Positions 52,861 to 61,295 of a stretch of 64,000 bases of DNA are shown here, one piece after another (positions within the stretch are counted from its first letter, which is position 1; every line of letters starts with the position of its first letter). The notes beneath the pieces were generated by a model, which saw only the letters and a list, made by a program, of their open reading frames with translations, did not search any database and had not been told where the DNA came from. Source of the stretch: Nonomuraea turcica. Lineage in GTDB: Bacteria; Actinomycetota; Actinomycetes; Streptosporangiales; Streptosporangiaceae. The position numbers and the translations under genes were made by a program. Location of the stretch: positions 186,001 through 250,000 of the forward strand of contig NZ_JAUZQF010000006.1 in assembly GCF_030718205.1 (NCBI RefSeq). The letters run 5' to 3'.

Positions 52861-53138
52861 GTACAGCTCGTCGTCCAGACGTGTCATCCACACATGGTTG
52901 ATCAAGGCTGTCCTTAGGGAGTCACGAGGGCGCTCGTGAACGGCATCAAGCGATTCAGCCCGGCCGGTCATCTTCACCACCACGCGTCGCTAGGGGGCCC
53001 GGTTATCCGGATGCTCCGCGTGGCGGCTAGCCGCCTCACACAGACGACCGGCCGGACCTGACACGGCCCTCGAACCCCCCAGGTCCGTGTCCTGACTAGA
53101 GACTCCACCCGGGGGGTCAACGTCCAATCAACGGCGGA
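52861..53138. other. Convergent intergenic region with alternative hairpins
   Basis: A 278-base gap between convergent genes. CGGACCT (53053-53059) pairs with AGGTCCG (53081-53087), and GACACGG (53060-53066) pairs with CCGTGTC (53085-53091). The two pairings share bases 53085-53087, so they are mutually exclusive. No credible gene is seen. Confidence 0.5.
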
Positions 53139-54542
53139 TTAAAGCACGAAGTAACCCTCGGCGATGAGGGGCCGGACCGCGTCGGAATCGGCGATCTCGC
53201 CGTCGCCCACCAGCTCGGCGATGACGTTGAGCAGCGGGCCGAGCGCCAGCTCGCCGTCGCACACGCCGGCCAGGGCGGCCTCCACCGTGCCGACCTCCCG
53301 GCTGCGCCGCAACCCCTGCGTCTGACGCAGCACGATGCGGATCGGGTCCTCCGCGCCCGGCAGCCCGATCCGCTCGTCGAGCAGGCCGTCGACGGTACGC
53401 AACCGCGCGGCGTCGAGCCCCTGTGCCCGGTGCGCGGTGGCGATCGAGTCGAGCACGGAGTCCACGTAGTCGCCGACCGGGAGCACGACCTGGTGGGCGA
53501 GATGCTCGACGCGGACGACCGGGTCGAGCGTGCCGGAATTGCGCATAGTGATCCAGCCGAAGCCGATGCCCTCGACCTTGTGCTCGTCGAACCAGGCCAG
53601 CCAGCGCTCGTAGAGCTCCGCGTAGCGGGCCGTGCCCTGCTCGGCCGCGTCCCTGAGCCACAGCTCGACGTATTCGGCCGGGTCCTGCACGTCCCGTTGG
53701 ACGACCCAGGCGTCGCAGCCCGTCTCACGCAACCAGCCGCCCACCCGGTCGTGCCAGTCTTCGCCCTCGACGTGCAGCCAGTTGGCCAGGAAGTGGGCCT
53801 GGCCGCCGGGATTGAGGTGGCGGGGCGTCCGGCGTACGAGGTCGCGGCAGAAGCCGTCGCCCTCGGCGCCCGACTCGCGATAGGTCAGCATCCGCTCCCG
53901 AGCGGGAGCGATGACGAACGGCGGGTTGCTCACGATCAGGTCGAACCCCTCGTCCCCGACCGGCTCGTACATCGAGCCCACCCGCGCCCGGACACCCTCG
54001 ACGCCGGACAACTCCCAGCTCAGCCTGGCCAGCTCCAGGGCCCGCGGATTGAGATCGGTGGCCACGATCTCCTCCGCCCTGCCGGCCAGGTGCAGCACTT
54101 GCACGCCGCAGCCGGTGCCCAGATCGAGCGCGCGCTGGACCGGGCGGCGGGTGACCAGCTGCGCCAGGTTCGCCGAGGCGCCGCCTGCCCCCACGACGTG
54201 GTCGGGGCGGAGAGTGGGGTCTCCCGGCCGCACCTTACGGTCGGAGACCAGGTAGCCGCCGGTCTCCCAGGGCTGGAGGTGGACGTTCGCGCGGACCTGG
54301 TCGCCGTCGGCCGTGACCAGCCCGGACTCGAGGACCTCCGGCGCCACGTCCGCGGCGGGGACGGGGACGCCCAGCCACCACAACCTGATCAGCGTCGCCA
54401 GCGGGTCGCCGTCCGCGGTCGCGCGCAGGGCCGGGACCACCTCCTCGCGGGCCAGGGCCGACGCGGCCATGCTCCCTAGTCGATCGCGTACGCCGTCGAT
54501 GGTGTAACCGGTCTCCAGGAAATGATGGCGCAGTCGTTCCAC
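53139..54542 (-). CDS. Class I SAM methyltransferase, N6/HemK-like (NPPF type)
   Basis: 467 residues: an N-terminal helical domain (~1-130), then a Rossmann domain with motif I ALDLGTGCGVQVLHLAG and the catalytic-type SNPPFVIAP (Asn-Pro-Pro-Phe, as in N6-adenine, Gln or RsmC-type methyltransferases), and a C-terminal helical region. It probably methylates an N atom of RNA, DNA or a protein; the substrate is unknown. The start codon and upstream gap are ordinary. Confidence 0.87.
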   Translation of the reverse strand: MERLRHHFLETGYTIDGVRDRLGSMAASALAREEVVPALRATADGDPLATLIRLWWLGVPVPAADVAPEVLESGLVTADGDQVRANVHLQPWETGGYLVSDRKVRPGDPTLRPDHVVGAGGASANLAQLVTRRPVQRALDLGTGCGVQVLHLAGRAEEIVATDLNPRALELARLSWELSGVEGVRARVGSMYEPVGDEGFDLIVSNPPFVIAPARERMLTYRESGAEGDGFCRDLVRRTPRHLNPGGQAHFLANWLHVEGEDWHDRVGGWLRETGCDAWVVQRDVQDPAEYVELWLRDAAEQGTARYAELYERWLAWFDEHKVEGIGFGWITMRNSGTLDPVVRVEHLAHQVVLPVGDYVDSVLDSIATAHRAQGLDAARLRTVDGLLDERIGLPGAEDPIRIVLRQTQGLRRSREVGTVEAALAGVCDGELALGPLLNVIAELVGDGEIADSDAVRPLIAEGYFVL

Positions 54543-54721
54543 AAGTCCATCCTTTCACCGCAGACGCCCACGCATGATCTGATACCGATGCGATGGTCCC
54601 CAGACTCACTGCGCTCAGTGCCCATACTGTTACTTAAATAGCCAAGCAATCTGCAAGCGGGAAACAAGTGGGGCGCGGTATCTCTATGGATGCCAGCACG
54701 TCATCCCGAGGAGTGGACCCC

Positions 54722-55024
54722 ATGCTGATCCCTTGCTTGGCTTGCGAGTCCCGCTTCGGGCCGGACGAATACTTCAGCGCCTGCTCCGACTACAACCGCG
54801 GCTTGGACCTGGTCTCGTGGACGTGCCCCCGCTGCGGGAACCGCGACGACCTGCGCGTGTTGCCCGGGGAGCTGGGGTTCGGCTATCCGCACCGCGGCAG
54901 GTTCAACGTGCACGACCGGGTCCGCGTGCCCGGCCTGCGCAGGCAGCGCGGCGATCTGCGCCTGGACATCTCACTCGACCGGGCGAGCTGGCGCGTGCCC
55001 ACACGCCTCCGGCAACCGGCTTGA
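54722..55024 (+). CDS. Small zinc-ribbon-like protein, unknown
   Basis: 100 residues with CLAC and CPRC pairs (PCLACESRF, TCPRCGNRD) about 30 residues apart, suggesting a zinc knuckle. The rest is basic and acidic without a known domain. GAGGAG lies before the ATG at 54722; earlier starts at 54668 and 54686 are in frame. The family was not recognised. Confidence 0.6.
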   Translation: MLIPCLACESRFGPDEYFSACSDYNRGLDLVSWTCPRCGNRDDLRVLPGELGFGYPHRGRFNVHDRVRVPGLRRQRGDLRLDISLDRASWRVPTRLRQPA

Positions 55025-55034
55025 CCGGACGGGG

Positions 55035-55101
55035 GCTACGCACGCGTGTCGGCGAGCTCGGGTTCCGCCGCTACGCACGCGTGGCGGCGAGCTCGGGGTC
55101 C
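55035..55101. repeat. 32-bp direct repeat duplicating the end of the dehydrogenase gene
   Basis: 55035-55066 and 55070-55101 match at 30 of 32 positions with a 35-bp period. On the minus strand both copies encode EPELA(A/D)TRA or DPELAATRA followed by a stop, so the terminal codons and stop of the hydroxyacid dehydrogenase gene are duplicated downstream of the real stop. Confidence 0.85.
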
Positions 55102-56024
55102 TCTCCGCCCAGCAGCCGGGTGATGTCCGCTACCAAGGCCTCCGCCAGCTCCTCCCTGGTCTCCCCGGTCGCCTCGCTCAGGCGGGGCGTCAACACCACG
55201 TTCGGCAGGCCGATCAGCGGATGTGACGGGTCGAGCCACTCGCCTTCGAAGTGGTCGAGACCCGCACCGCCCACCTGGCCCCGGCGCAGCGCGTCGACCA
55301 GTGCCGTCAGGTCGTGCAGCGCGCCACGCGAGGTATTGAGGTAGATCGCCCCCGGCCGCATCGCGCCGAACTCGGCGTACCCGAACAGGCCCCTGGTCTC
55401 GGCGGTGAGCGGCACGTGCAGCGACACCACGTCCGCCTCCGCCAGGAGCGCGGGCAGCGTGTGGGTGGCCTCGGGCTCCTGCGGATCACACGCGATCACC
55501 CGCATCCCGAGGCCCTCGCAGCGCCAGCGCATCGCCCTGCCGACGCGTCCAAGCCCGACGATGCCGAGCGTCCTGCCGGTGAGCCGGCGGCCGCGATGGC
55601 GTTGCGCCGGCGGCACCTTGCTCCGGTAGACGTGCCCTCGACGCACCTCTCGGTCGGCCGTCACGATGTGCCGGCTGACGGCGAACATCAGCGCCAGCGT
55701 CAGCTCGGCGATCGCGTCGGGGTCGCGGTCGCGGGCGTGCAACACGCTGACGCCGTATTCGGCGGCCAGGGCCAGGTCGACGCTCGTGGGCGGGCCCATG
55801 ACGGCCACGACGTCCAACTGCAGGCTGAGCACCGACGCGCGAACCTGGTCCCCGTCGGTGACGAGCACGGTCGCGCCGGTCTCGACGACCAGGTCGGCCA
55901 GCTGTTCGTCGGTGAAACCGAGGCTCGGGCGTGCTGGAGTCTCGATCAGATCGGTCACCTCGCCCAGGCGGGCGAGCGCGCGCTCCGGCAAAGCGGGCAA
56001 TACCAGCGCCCGGGGTCGTCTCAC
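55071..56024 (-). CDS. D-2-hydroxyacid dehydrogenase family protein with altered catalytic His
   Basis: 317 residues: an NAD-binding GIVGLGRVGRAMRWRCEGLG (~154-173), substrate Arg233 in NTSRGALHD, and Glu in DHFEGEW. The usual catalytic TPH is TPR here (Arg281 in VVLTPRLSEATGET), so the proton-relay His is missing. It may be inactive, have another activity, or bind NAD without catalysis. I chose the GTG at 56024 (VRRPRALVLP); no upstream start fits. The last codons are duplicated downstream. Confidence 0.8.
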   Translation of the reverse strand: MRRPRALVLPALPERALARLGEVTDLIETPARPSLGFTDEQLADLVVETGATVLVTDGDQVRASVLSLQLDVVAVMGPPTSVDLALAAEYGVSVLHARDRDPDAIAELTLALMFAVSRHIVTADREVRRGHVYRSKVPPAQRHRGRRLTGRTLGIVGLGRVGRAMRWRCEGLGMRVIACDPQEPEATHTLPALLAEADVVSLHVPLTAETRGLFGYAEFGAMRPGAIYLNTSRGALHDLTALVDALRRGQVGGAGLDHFEGEWLDPSHPLIGLPNVVLTPRLSEATGETREELAEALVADITRLLGGEDPELAATRA

Positions 56025-56131
56025 ATTTAGGACAATAACACCACAGAGCGTACTCGGATCATCGCTCCCCGCATTGGCCCGGCGGTCCCCGGGCAGGTGG
56101 GGCGCTCGCTTCGCATGATCTGGGCCGGGTG

Positions 56132-56728
56132 TCACTCCGGGCGCTGGCGGAGGCTGTGCCAGGCGGCCTCGCCCAGGCCCTTGATCTCCTCCTCCGTCGG
56201 CGTGTGCGCACCGGCGAACCACAGCCGGCACATCTCCTGCGCGGGTCCCAGCCACAGCACGTAGCACATGGTCGGGTGGACGGTCTGGAGCAGGCCGTTC
56301 TTCATGTGCGGGCGCCACCAGTCAGAGACTTGGCGGAAGAACGCCCGCCGCTGCTCGGCCACCTCGGCCCCGCCCGGCTCCTGCTTGCGCGGCGGCCGCT
56401 CGCTGATCAGCAGCCGGGCCCGCTCCGGATGCTCTCCCGCCCACCGCATGTGGAAGGCCACGACGGCCTCGATGCCGTCGCGCGCCTCCTGATGGCTGAC
56501 CAGCTCGGCGAGGAAGGCTTCCTGATAGGCGGTGAGGATCTCGCCGTACAGCACACCGAAGACGTGTTCTTTGCTGGCGAAGTGGTGGTAGAAGCTGCCG
56601 ACGCTTACGCCGCTCTCCTCGCGGAGGCTGGCCAGCGTCGTGGCCGACACCCCGTCCTGGCTGAAGCGTCGGAGGGCACCCTCGATGATGCGGGTCCGGC
56701 CGTCGCGTCCGTTCTTGACACTCTTCAC
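56132..56728 (-). CDS. TetR-family regulator
   Basis: 198 residues: a TetR helix-turn-helix (GALRRFSQDGVSATTLASLR, then EESGVSVGSFYHHFASKEHV) and a C-terminal domain with GAHTPTEEEIKGLGEAAWHS. The start is GTG, overlapping the stop of the upstream GNAT gene by four bases (GTGA). It is co-translated with the acetyltransferase and may control the adjacent divergent promoter. Confidence 0.88.
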   Translation of the reverse strand: MKSVKNGRDGRTRIIEGALRRFSQDGVSATTLASLREESGVSVGSFYHHFASKEHVFGVLYGEILTAYQEAFLAELVSHQEARDGIEAVVAFHMRWAGEHPERARLLISERPPRKQEPGGAEVAEQRRAFFRQVSDWWRPHMKNGLLQTVHPTMCYVLWLGPAQEMCRLWFAGAHTPTEEEIKGLGEAAWHSLRQRPE

Positions 56729-57240
56729 ACTGTCAATGGTGTGGCACCAGAACCTTGTTCCGCAAATAAGGCGGCTTGATCGATCATAGCGGTAACCTCA
56801 ACCGACCCGGAAGTGACCTTCATCTCAGCGTCCGGCCACAGGCGGCGGATGAGGCTGAGCACTCGCCGGTTCTCCCCCATTACGTCCATGCCCACGGTCC
56901 TCGCACCCCGTACGGCGGCCCTGAGCAGCAGCGTCTGGATCAGCCGCGGCCCGAGCCCGAGCCCCTGCCACTGGTCGGTCACCACCACCGCGATCTCCAC
57001 GTCGGCGCATTCGCCCTTGTAGCTCATGGCGTGGCCGATGATCTCACCCCCGTCGATCGTCGCCACGAGCGCGTCCCTGCGCTCGTCCACCGCGATCAGC
57101 TTGTGCACGAGACCGGTGGCCGGCGTGGTGATGCCGGTGAAGAACCGCAGCGTCTGGGTGTGCAGCGACAACCCGGTCAGGAAGCGTCTGATCCGTTCCT
57201 CGTCGTCTGGACGGGCCGGCCGGATCTGAGTTCCATGCAT
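56725..57240 (-). CDS. GNAT acetyltransferase
   Basis: 171 residues: IRPARPDDEERIRRFLTGLS, then VEIAVVVTDQWQGLGLGPRL (acetyl-CoA-binding loop), then GVRGARTVGMDVMGENRRVL-like segments. It is a small-molecule or protein N-acetyltransferase. The ATG at 57240 agrees with a promoter predicted to give a leaderless message. It is co-translated with the TetR gene. Confidence 0.85.
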   Translation of the reverse strand: MHGTQIRPARPDDEERIRRFLTGLSLHTQTLRFFTGITTPATGLVHKLIAVDERRDALVATIDGGEIIGHAMSYKGECADVEIAVVVTDQWQGLGLGPRLIQTLLLRAAVRGARTVGMDVMGENRRVLSLIRRLWPDAEMKVTSGSVEVTAMIDQAALFAEQGSGATPLTV

Positions 57241-57246
57241 AGACCC

Positions 57247-57293
57247 AGCCTGCCGCGCGAGGCCTGAGTCTGTCAATTGAACTCAGGTATAAT
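57247..57293. promoter_or_regulatory. Divergent overlapping leaderless promoters and inverted repeat
   Basis: For the HxlR gene, a perfect TATAAT (57288-57293) lies seven bases before the ATG. For the GNAT gene, TTGACA (57276-57271) and CAGGCT (57252-57247) are spaced by 18 bases, with the start codon at the expected start of transcription. A 7-bp inverted repeat CCTGAGT (57263-57269)/ACTCAGG (57281-57287) overlaps both promoters, so one regulator could control both directions. Confidence 0.6.
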
Positions 57294-57299
57294 ACAAAG

Positions 57300-57827
57300 A
57301 TGAACGTTCCCTTCCGGGTGAACAACTGCTCGATCGAGCGCACCCTGGACATCGTCGGGGAGAAGTGGACCTTCCTGGTGCTGCGCGAGGCGTTCAGCGG
57401 CGTGCGAAGGTTCGCCGACATGCAGGCGATCACTGGAGCCCCCCGCCAGGTGCTCAGCGCGCGCCTGGCTCGCCTGGTCGACGAGGGCCTGCTCCGCAAG
57501 GAGCCCTACCGCGAGCCCGGACAGCGGCAGCGCGACGAATACCGGCTCACCGAGAAAGGCCGCGATCTCTATCCGCTGCTGGTCGCGCTCATGCACTGGG
57601 GCGACAAATATCTGGCCGACGAGGAGGGCCCGCCCGTGCTCCTCACACACCGCGACTGCGGCGCCCCCATCGAGCAGCATTTCCGCTGCGCCGAGGGCCA
57701 CGAGGTCGCCGGGCCACGCGAGGTGACCTCCCTGCCCGGGCCCGGCGCGGAGCTCCAGAGCGGCGAGCTTGGGGCGGAGAGCGGCAGCTTGCGTGACCAA
57801 CGGAGCCCCGTGCGAGCGCGACCATAG
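57300..57827 (+). CDS. HxlR-family winged-helix regulator with repeat-altered C-terminus
   Basis: 175 residues: an HxlR domain (~10-110: CSIERTLDIVGEKWTFLVLR, ADMQAITGAPRQVLSARLAR), then HRDCGAPIEQHFRCAEGHEV, and finally ~24 residues (SGELGAESGSLRDQRSPVRA) encoded by the first copy of a 75-bp repeat, unlike normal HxlR tails. The start overlaps the expected +1, so the message is likely leaderless. It is probably a redox or aromatic-aldehyde sensor by family analogy. Confidence 0.85.
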   Translation: MNVPFRVNNCSIERTLDIVGEKWTFLVLREAFSGVRRFADMQAITGAPRQVLSARLARLVDEGLLRKEPYREPGQRQRDEYRLTEKGRDLYPLLVALMHWGDKYLADEEGPPVLLTHRDCGAPIEQHFRCAEGHEVAGPREVTSLPGPGAELQSGELGAESGSLRDQRSPVRARP

Positions 57828-57933
57828 ACACAGAGCGGCGAGCCTGGGGCGGAGAGCGGCAGCTTGCGTGACCAACGGAGCCCCGTGCGAGCGCGACCAT
57901 AAGCACAGCGCGGCGAGCCTGGGGCGGAGAGCG
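57756..57933. repeat. 75-bp tandem repeat, 2.4 copies
   Basis: Copies start at 57756, 57831 and 57906 (the third partial, 28 bp) with a 75-bp period and few mismatches. Copy one supplies the end of the HxlR frame, whose stop (57825-57827) lies inside it. The rest is noncoding. Confidence 0.85.
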
Positions 57934-57957
57934 CCTGAGGCGCGTTAAGGGGCACCG

Positions 57958-58785
57958 GTGGCGGTGCCTACCCTTGAAAGCGTGTACCGGTTCCTTCTGA
58001 CGCCCCGATGGCTGGCGCTGCACCTGGTGGTGCTGCTGGTCATTCCCGCCTTCGTGTTCCTCGGGCGGTGGCAGTTCGGGCGTTTCGAGGAGCGGTCGGC
58101 CAACAGCGAGCGGGTCACCGCCAACATCGAGGCCGCGCCGGTGCCGCTGGAGCGGTTGGCGACACCGGGGCAGCAGGTCAAGGAGAGCGACCGGTTCAGG
58201 TCCGTGACCGCCGCCGGCACCTACGACCCGTCCCACGCCCTCGTCGTACGCCGCCGCCCCCAGGAGGGCCGCAACGGCTTTTACGTCCTGACCCCGCTCG
58301 TCACCGGCAACGGCACGGCCGTCCTCGTGAACAGAGGCTGGGTCCAAGCGGGCGCCACCGCCGACACCCCGCCCGACGTGCCCCCTCCGCCCACCGGTCA
58401 GGTGACTGTCACCGGGCGGCTACGGCTCAGCGAAACCGAGGAATCCAGCGGGATCCGCGATCTGCCCGGACTGCCGACCGGCCAGGTGCTGCTGATCAAC
58501 GCCGACAAGATCGGGCAAGGGCTGCCGTACCGGCTGGTGGACGGATACGTGGAATTGACCGCCCAGCAGCCCGCGACCTCCCCGGCGCCCGCACCGGTGC
58601 CCGAGCCCGACGTGGGCTCCGGAGGCGGGCTGAACCTGGCGTACGGGGTGCAGTGGTGGTTGTTCATCGCGATCGCGATCGGCGGATGGATCCTGCTCAT
58701 CCGGCGTGAGCTCGCCGAGCGCCAGGCCAAGGAGCGCTCCGGCGAGGCGTCACCGGCCCAGGAGGCGGGAACGCCTGCCCCGTAA
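57958..58785 (+). CDS. SURF1-family cytochrome oxidase assembly protein
   Basis: 275 residues: TM near residues 15-35 (LALHLVVLLVIPAFVFLGRW), the SURF1 motifs LGRWQF, RRRPQEGRNGFYVLTPLVTG and VLVNRGWV, and a second TM near 225-245 (WWLFIAIAIGGWILL). SURF1 proteins help assemble heme-copper oxidases in the membrane. The start is GTG at 57958 or, more like the family (VYRFLLTPRW), GTG at 57982. A tyrosine phosphatase gene follows 10 bases later. Confidence 0.9.
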   Translation: MAVPTLESVYRFLLTPRWLALHLVVLLVIPAFVFLGRWQFGRFEERSANSERVTANIEAAPVPLERLATPGQQVKESDRFRSVTAAGTYDPSHALVVRRRPQEGRNGFYVLTPLVTGNGTAVLVNRGWVQAGATADTPPDVPPPPTGQVTVTGRLRLSETEESSGIRDLPGLPTGQVLLINADKIGQGLPYRLVDGYVELTAQQPATSPAPAPVPEPDVGSGGGLNLAYGVQWWLFIAIAIGGWILLIRRELAERQAKERSGEASPAQEAGTPAP

Positions 58786-58795
58786 GGTGTTGGGG

Positions 58796-59539
58796 GTGAT
58801 CCGCCACATTGAATTCAGCAATCTCTGCAATTTCCGTGACGTGGGTGGATATGCCACCAATGACGGCCGCACCGTCCAGTGGCAGCGGCTTTATCGTGCC
58901 GACTCCCTCGGCTGGCTGGCCGGGGACGACCTCACGGCCTTCCGCGCCCTGCGCGTGCGTACCGTCATCGACCTGCGGCACGCCTTCGAGGCCGAGAAGG
59001 CCGGGCGGGTGCCTGAGACCGAAGGGCAGAGCTACCACAACCTGCCCATCGAGGGCCGCCGCTGGGAGACCGCCGTTTACAGCGAGGAGGTCGGCGTCGC
59101 CCGCTACCTGGCCGATCGTTACCTCGAGATGACCGAGGACCGCGTTGAGAACCTCAGAACGGCCCTGGAGACGATCGCGAAGTCGGACAACGCGCCCGTG
59201 GTGATTCATTGTGCGGCGGGCAAGGACCGCACCGGCGTGCTGGCCGCGCTGGTCCTGTCGCTGGCCGGCGTGGGCGAGGACGACATCGTGGCGGATTACG
59301 CGCTCACCGGCCTGGCCACCGAGCGTTTCATCGCCGACTGGCGCAGGCGGCATCCCGGCACGCCCCTGTGGCCGGGATTCGGGCTGGCGCCCGCCGAGAC
59401 CATGCGCTTGTTCCTGGCCGACCTGGCGAGCCGGCACGGCTCCGTGGAGGCGTACGTCACCCAGGTCCTCCAGGTCTCCCCCGCCACGATCAGCGACCTA
59501 CGCGACCATCTCCTGACTGAAAGCACATCGGAGGGGTAG
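58796..59539 (+). CDS. Tyrosine/serine protein phosphatase (CX5R, Y_phosphatase3 type)
   Basis: 247 residues with the active site VIHCAAGKDRTGVLAALVLS (Cys139, CX5R), the N-terminal SNLCNFRDVGGYATNDGRTV typical of the lipid/Tyr phosphatase family related to M. tuberculosis PtpB, and TVIDLRHAFEAEKAG. The substrate is unknown. The GTG at 58796 follows AAGG and lies just after the SURF1 stop, so the two may be one transcript. Confidence 0.9.
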   Translation: MIRHIEFSNLCNFRDVGGYATNDGRTVQWQRLYRADSLGWLAGDDLTAFRALRVRTVIDLRHAFEAEKAGRVPETEGQSYHNLPIEGRRWETAVYSEEVGVARYLADRYLEMTEDRVENLRTALETIAKSDNAPVVIHCAAGKDRTGVLAALVLSLAGVGEDDIVADYALTGLATERFIADWRRRHPGTPLWPGFGLAPAETMRLFLADLASRHGSVEAYVTQVLQVSPATISDLRDHLLTESTSEG

Positions 59540-59705
59540 CGGGTGGCCGGGGTTCGCATGAGCAGCACCCTCTCTCAGCGGACCCCACAACGCCCGGGAT
59601 CGCCCGCAATCCCCCTCCCGGCGGTCCCGGGTGCCGGCGACTCGGATATCCAACGGATACGTCGCAGCTTGTTCGACGTTATCCCCTCGTCGTACGGTTA
59701 CCTGC

Positions 59706-60902
59706 GTGACTACGCCGCTGCTTCCCGACCCTGACCCGAGGCGGCGCGACTATGTGATCATCTCCGCCGACGATCACCTGATCGAGCCTCCCGACCTCTT
59801 CGAAGGCCGGCTGCCGGAGAAATATGCCGAGGTCGCGCCCAAGGTCGTGGAGACCGAGGCGGGTCACCAGGTCTGGCGCTACGGCGGGGCCACCTACCCG
59901 TGCGCCGGCATGGACGTCGGCGCCGGGCTGCCCCGCGAGCAGTGGACGCTGGACCCGGTGCGGTTCGAGCACATGCGTCCGGGCTGCCACGACATCGAGG
60001 CCCGCATCAACGACATGGACGTGGCGGGCATCTGGGCGGCGCTGTGCTTCCCCGGCATGCTGGCCGGGCAGTCGGGCATGCCGTTCGCCAGGACCCGCGA
60101 CCAGGAGCTCGGCCTGGCCCTCGTCAGGGCGTGGAACGACTGGCACATCGACGTCTGGGCGGGCACCTACCCGGAGCGGATCATCGGCCTGCAACTGCCG
60201 TGGCTGCCGGATCCCGACGTGGCGGCCAAGGAGATCAGGGCCAACGCCGCGCGGGGTTTCAAGGCCGTCGTCTTCCCCGAGTTCCCGACCCGTCTGCGGT
60301 TGCCGTCCATCCACACCGGCCACTGGGACCCGTTCTTCGCCGCCTGTGAGGAGACCGGCACCGTCGTGTGCCTGCACACCGGCGACTCGTCCTGGTCTCC
60401 CGTGCCCTCGCCGGACACGCCCATCGAGGCGATCACCACGCTGATGCCCACCAGCGCCATGTTCGCCTGCGCCGACTGGCTCTGGTCGGGCGTGCCGCTG
60501 CGTTTCCCCTCCCTGCGCATCCTCATCGTGGAGGGCGGCGTGGGCTGGTTGCCGATGCTGGCAGAGCGCGCCGACTACGCCCTGGACCACCCAGTGGCCG
60601 GCGAGGCGTCTTGGGACGGCGGGCTCAAGCCCAGCGAGGTGCTGCGCCGCAACTTCTTCTTCGGCACGCTCGACGACCACGCGCTGTCGGGAGTGCGCCT
60701 GGCCGTCGGACTCGACCACGTCCTGCAGGAGAGCGGCTACCCGCACTCCGACTCGACCTGGCCCGACACGCAGAAGTCCGTGGCCCGCAACCTCGGCTCG
60801 CTCCCGCCCGCCGACATCGCCAGGGTCGCCTACGGCAACGCGGCCCGCCTGTTCGGGCACCCGCTGCCGTCCCGCGCCTGGTTGCGGATGGAGGAGATCT
60901 AA
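59706..60902 (+). CDS. Amidohydrolase (ACMSD/amidohydrolase-2 family)
   Basis: 398 residues of a TIM-barrel metallohydrolase: SADDHLIEPPDLF (metal DxH), VVFPEFPTRL, CLHTGDSS (His ligand), LIVEGGVGWLPMLAERADYA, and DHVLQESGYPHSDSTWPD (catalytic Asp region). It resembles the decarboxylase/aminocarboxymuconate branch; the substrate is unknown. The start is GTG at 59706. It is convergent with the YkvA gene. Confidence 0.88.
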   Translation: MTTPLLPDPDPRRRDYVIISADDHLIEPPDLFEGRLPEKYAEVAPKVVETEAGHQVWRYGGATYPCAGMDVGAGLPREQWTLDPVRFEHMRPGCHDIEARINDMDVAGIWAALCFPGMLAGQSGMPFARTRDQELGLALVRAWNDWHIDVWAGTYPERIIGLQLPWLPDPDVAAKEIRANAARGFKAVVFPEFPTRLRLPSIHTGHWDPFFAACEETGTVVCLHTGDSSWSPVPSPDTPIEAITTLMPTSAMFACADWLWSGVPLRFPSLRILIVEGGVGWLPMLAERADYALDHPVAGEASWDGGLKPSEVLRRNFFFGTLDDHALSGVRLAVGLDHVLQESGYPHSDSTWPDTQKSVARNLGSLPPADIARVAYGNAARLFGHPLPSRAWLRMEEI

Positions 60903-61252
60903 CCTTCCTGCTCGGCGAGCCTGCCCTGGATGATGCGGCGCTCGTGCTCGACGTAGCGCCCGCTCTCGCCGAGCAGCGAGGCCATCAGCCACAGGAACAC
61001 GCCGAAGTCGTCGGCGACGCCGATCACCATGAGGAATTCGGGCAGGACGTCGATCGGGGACAGGATGTAGACAACACCCATCGCCATCAGCGCGAGCCTG
61101 CTCTTGCCCATCCCCGCGTACCGGCCGCGCATCACCGCGCCGATCATGCGCGGGATCGCCCGCACCCGGGTCATCACGCCGGGCGAACCAGGCTTGGTCA
61201 CCTCGCGGTACGTCCGCCACGCCGCCGCCGCCCGTGCTGCCTTCGCCATCAT
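60899..61252 (-). CDS. YkvA-family (DUF1232) membrane protein
   Basis: 117 residues with the DUF1232 signature LALMAMGVVYILSPIDVLPE within two hydrophobic segments, followed by DDFGVFLWLMASLLGESGRY. The role is unknown. Its end overlaps the amidohydrolase stop by four bases. Confidence 0.87.
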   Translation of the reverse strand: MMAKAARAAAAWRTYREVTKPGSPGVMTRVRAIPRMIGAVMRGRYAGMGKSRLALMAMGVVYILSPIDVLPEFLMVIGVADDFGVFLWLMASLLGESGRYVEHERRIIQGRLAEQEG

Positions 61253-61295
61253 GTCGAACCCCCTACCCCCGCCTTTTCACGACATAACGTGTCGC

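Noticed and set aside
53100..53140. A second T-tract terminator after the AfsR-type gene
   Set aside because: The stretch is GC-rich with no stem followed by T residues.
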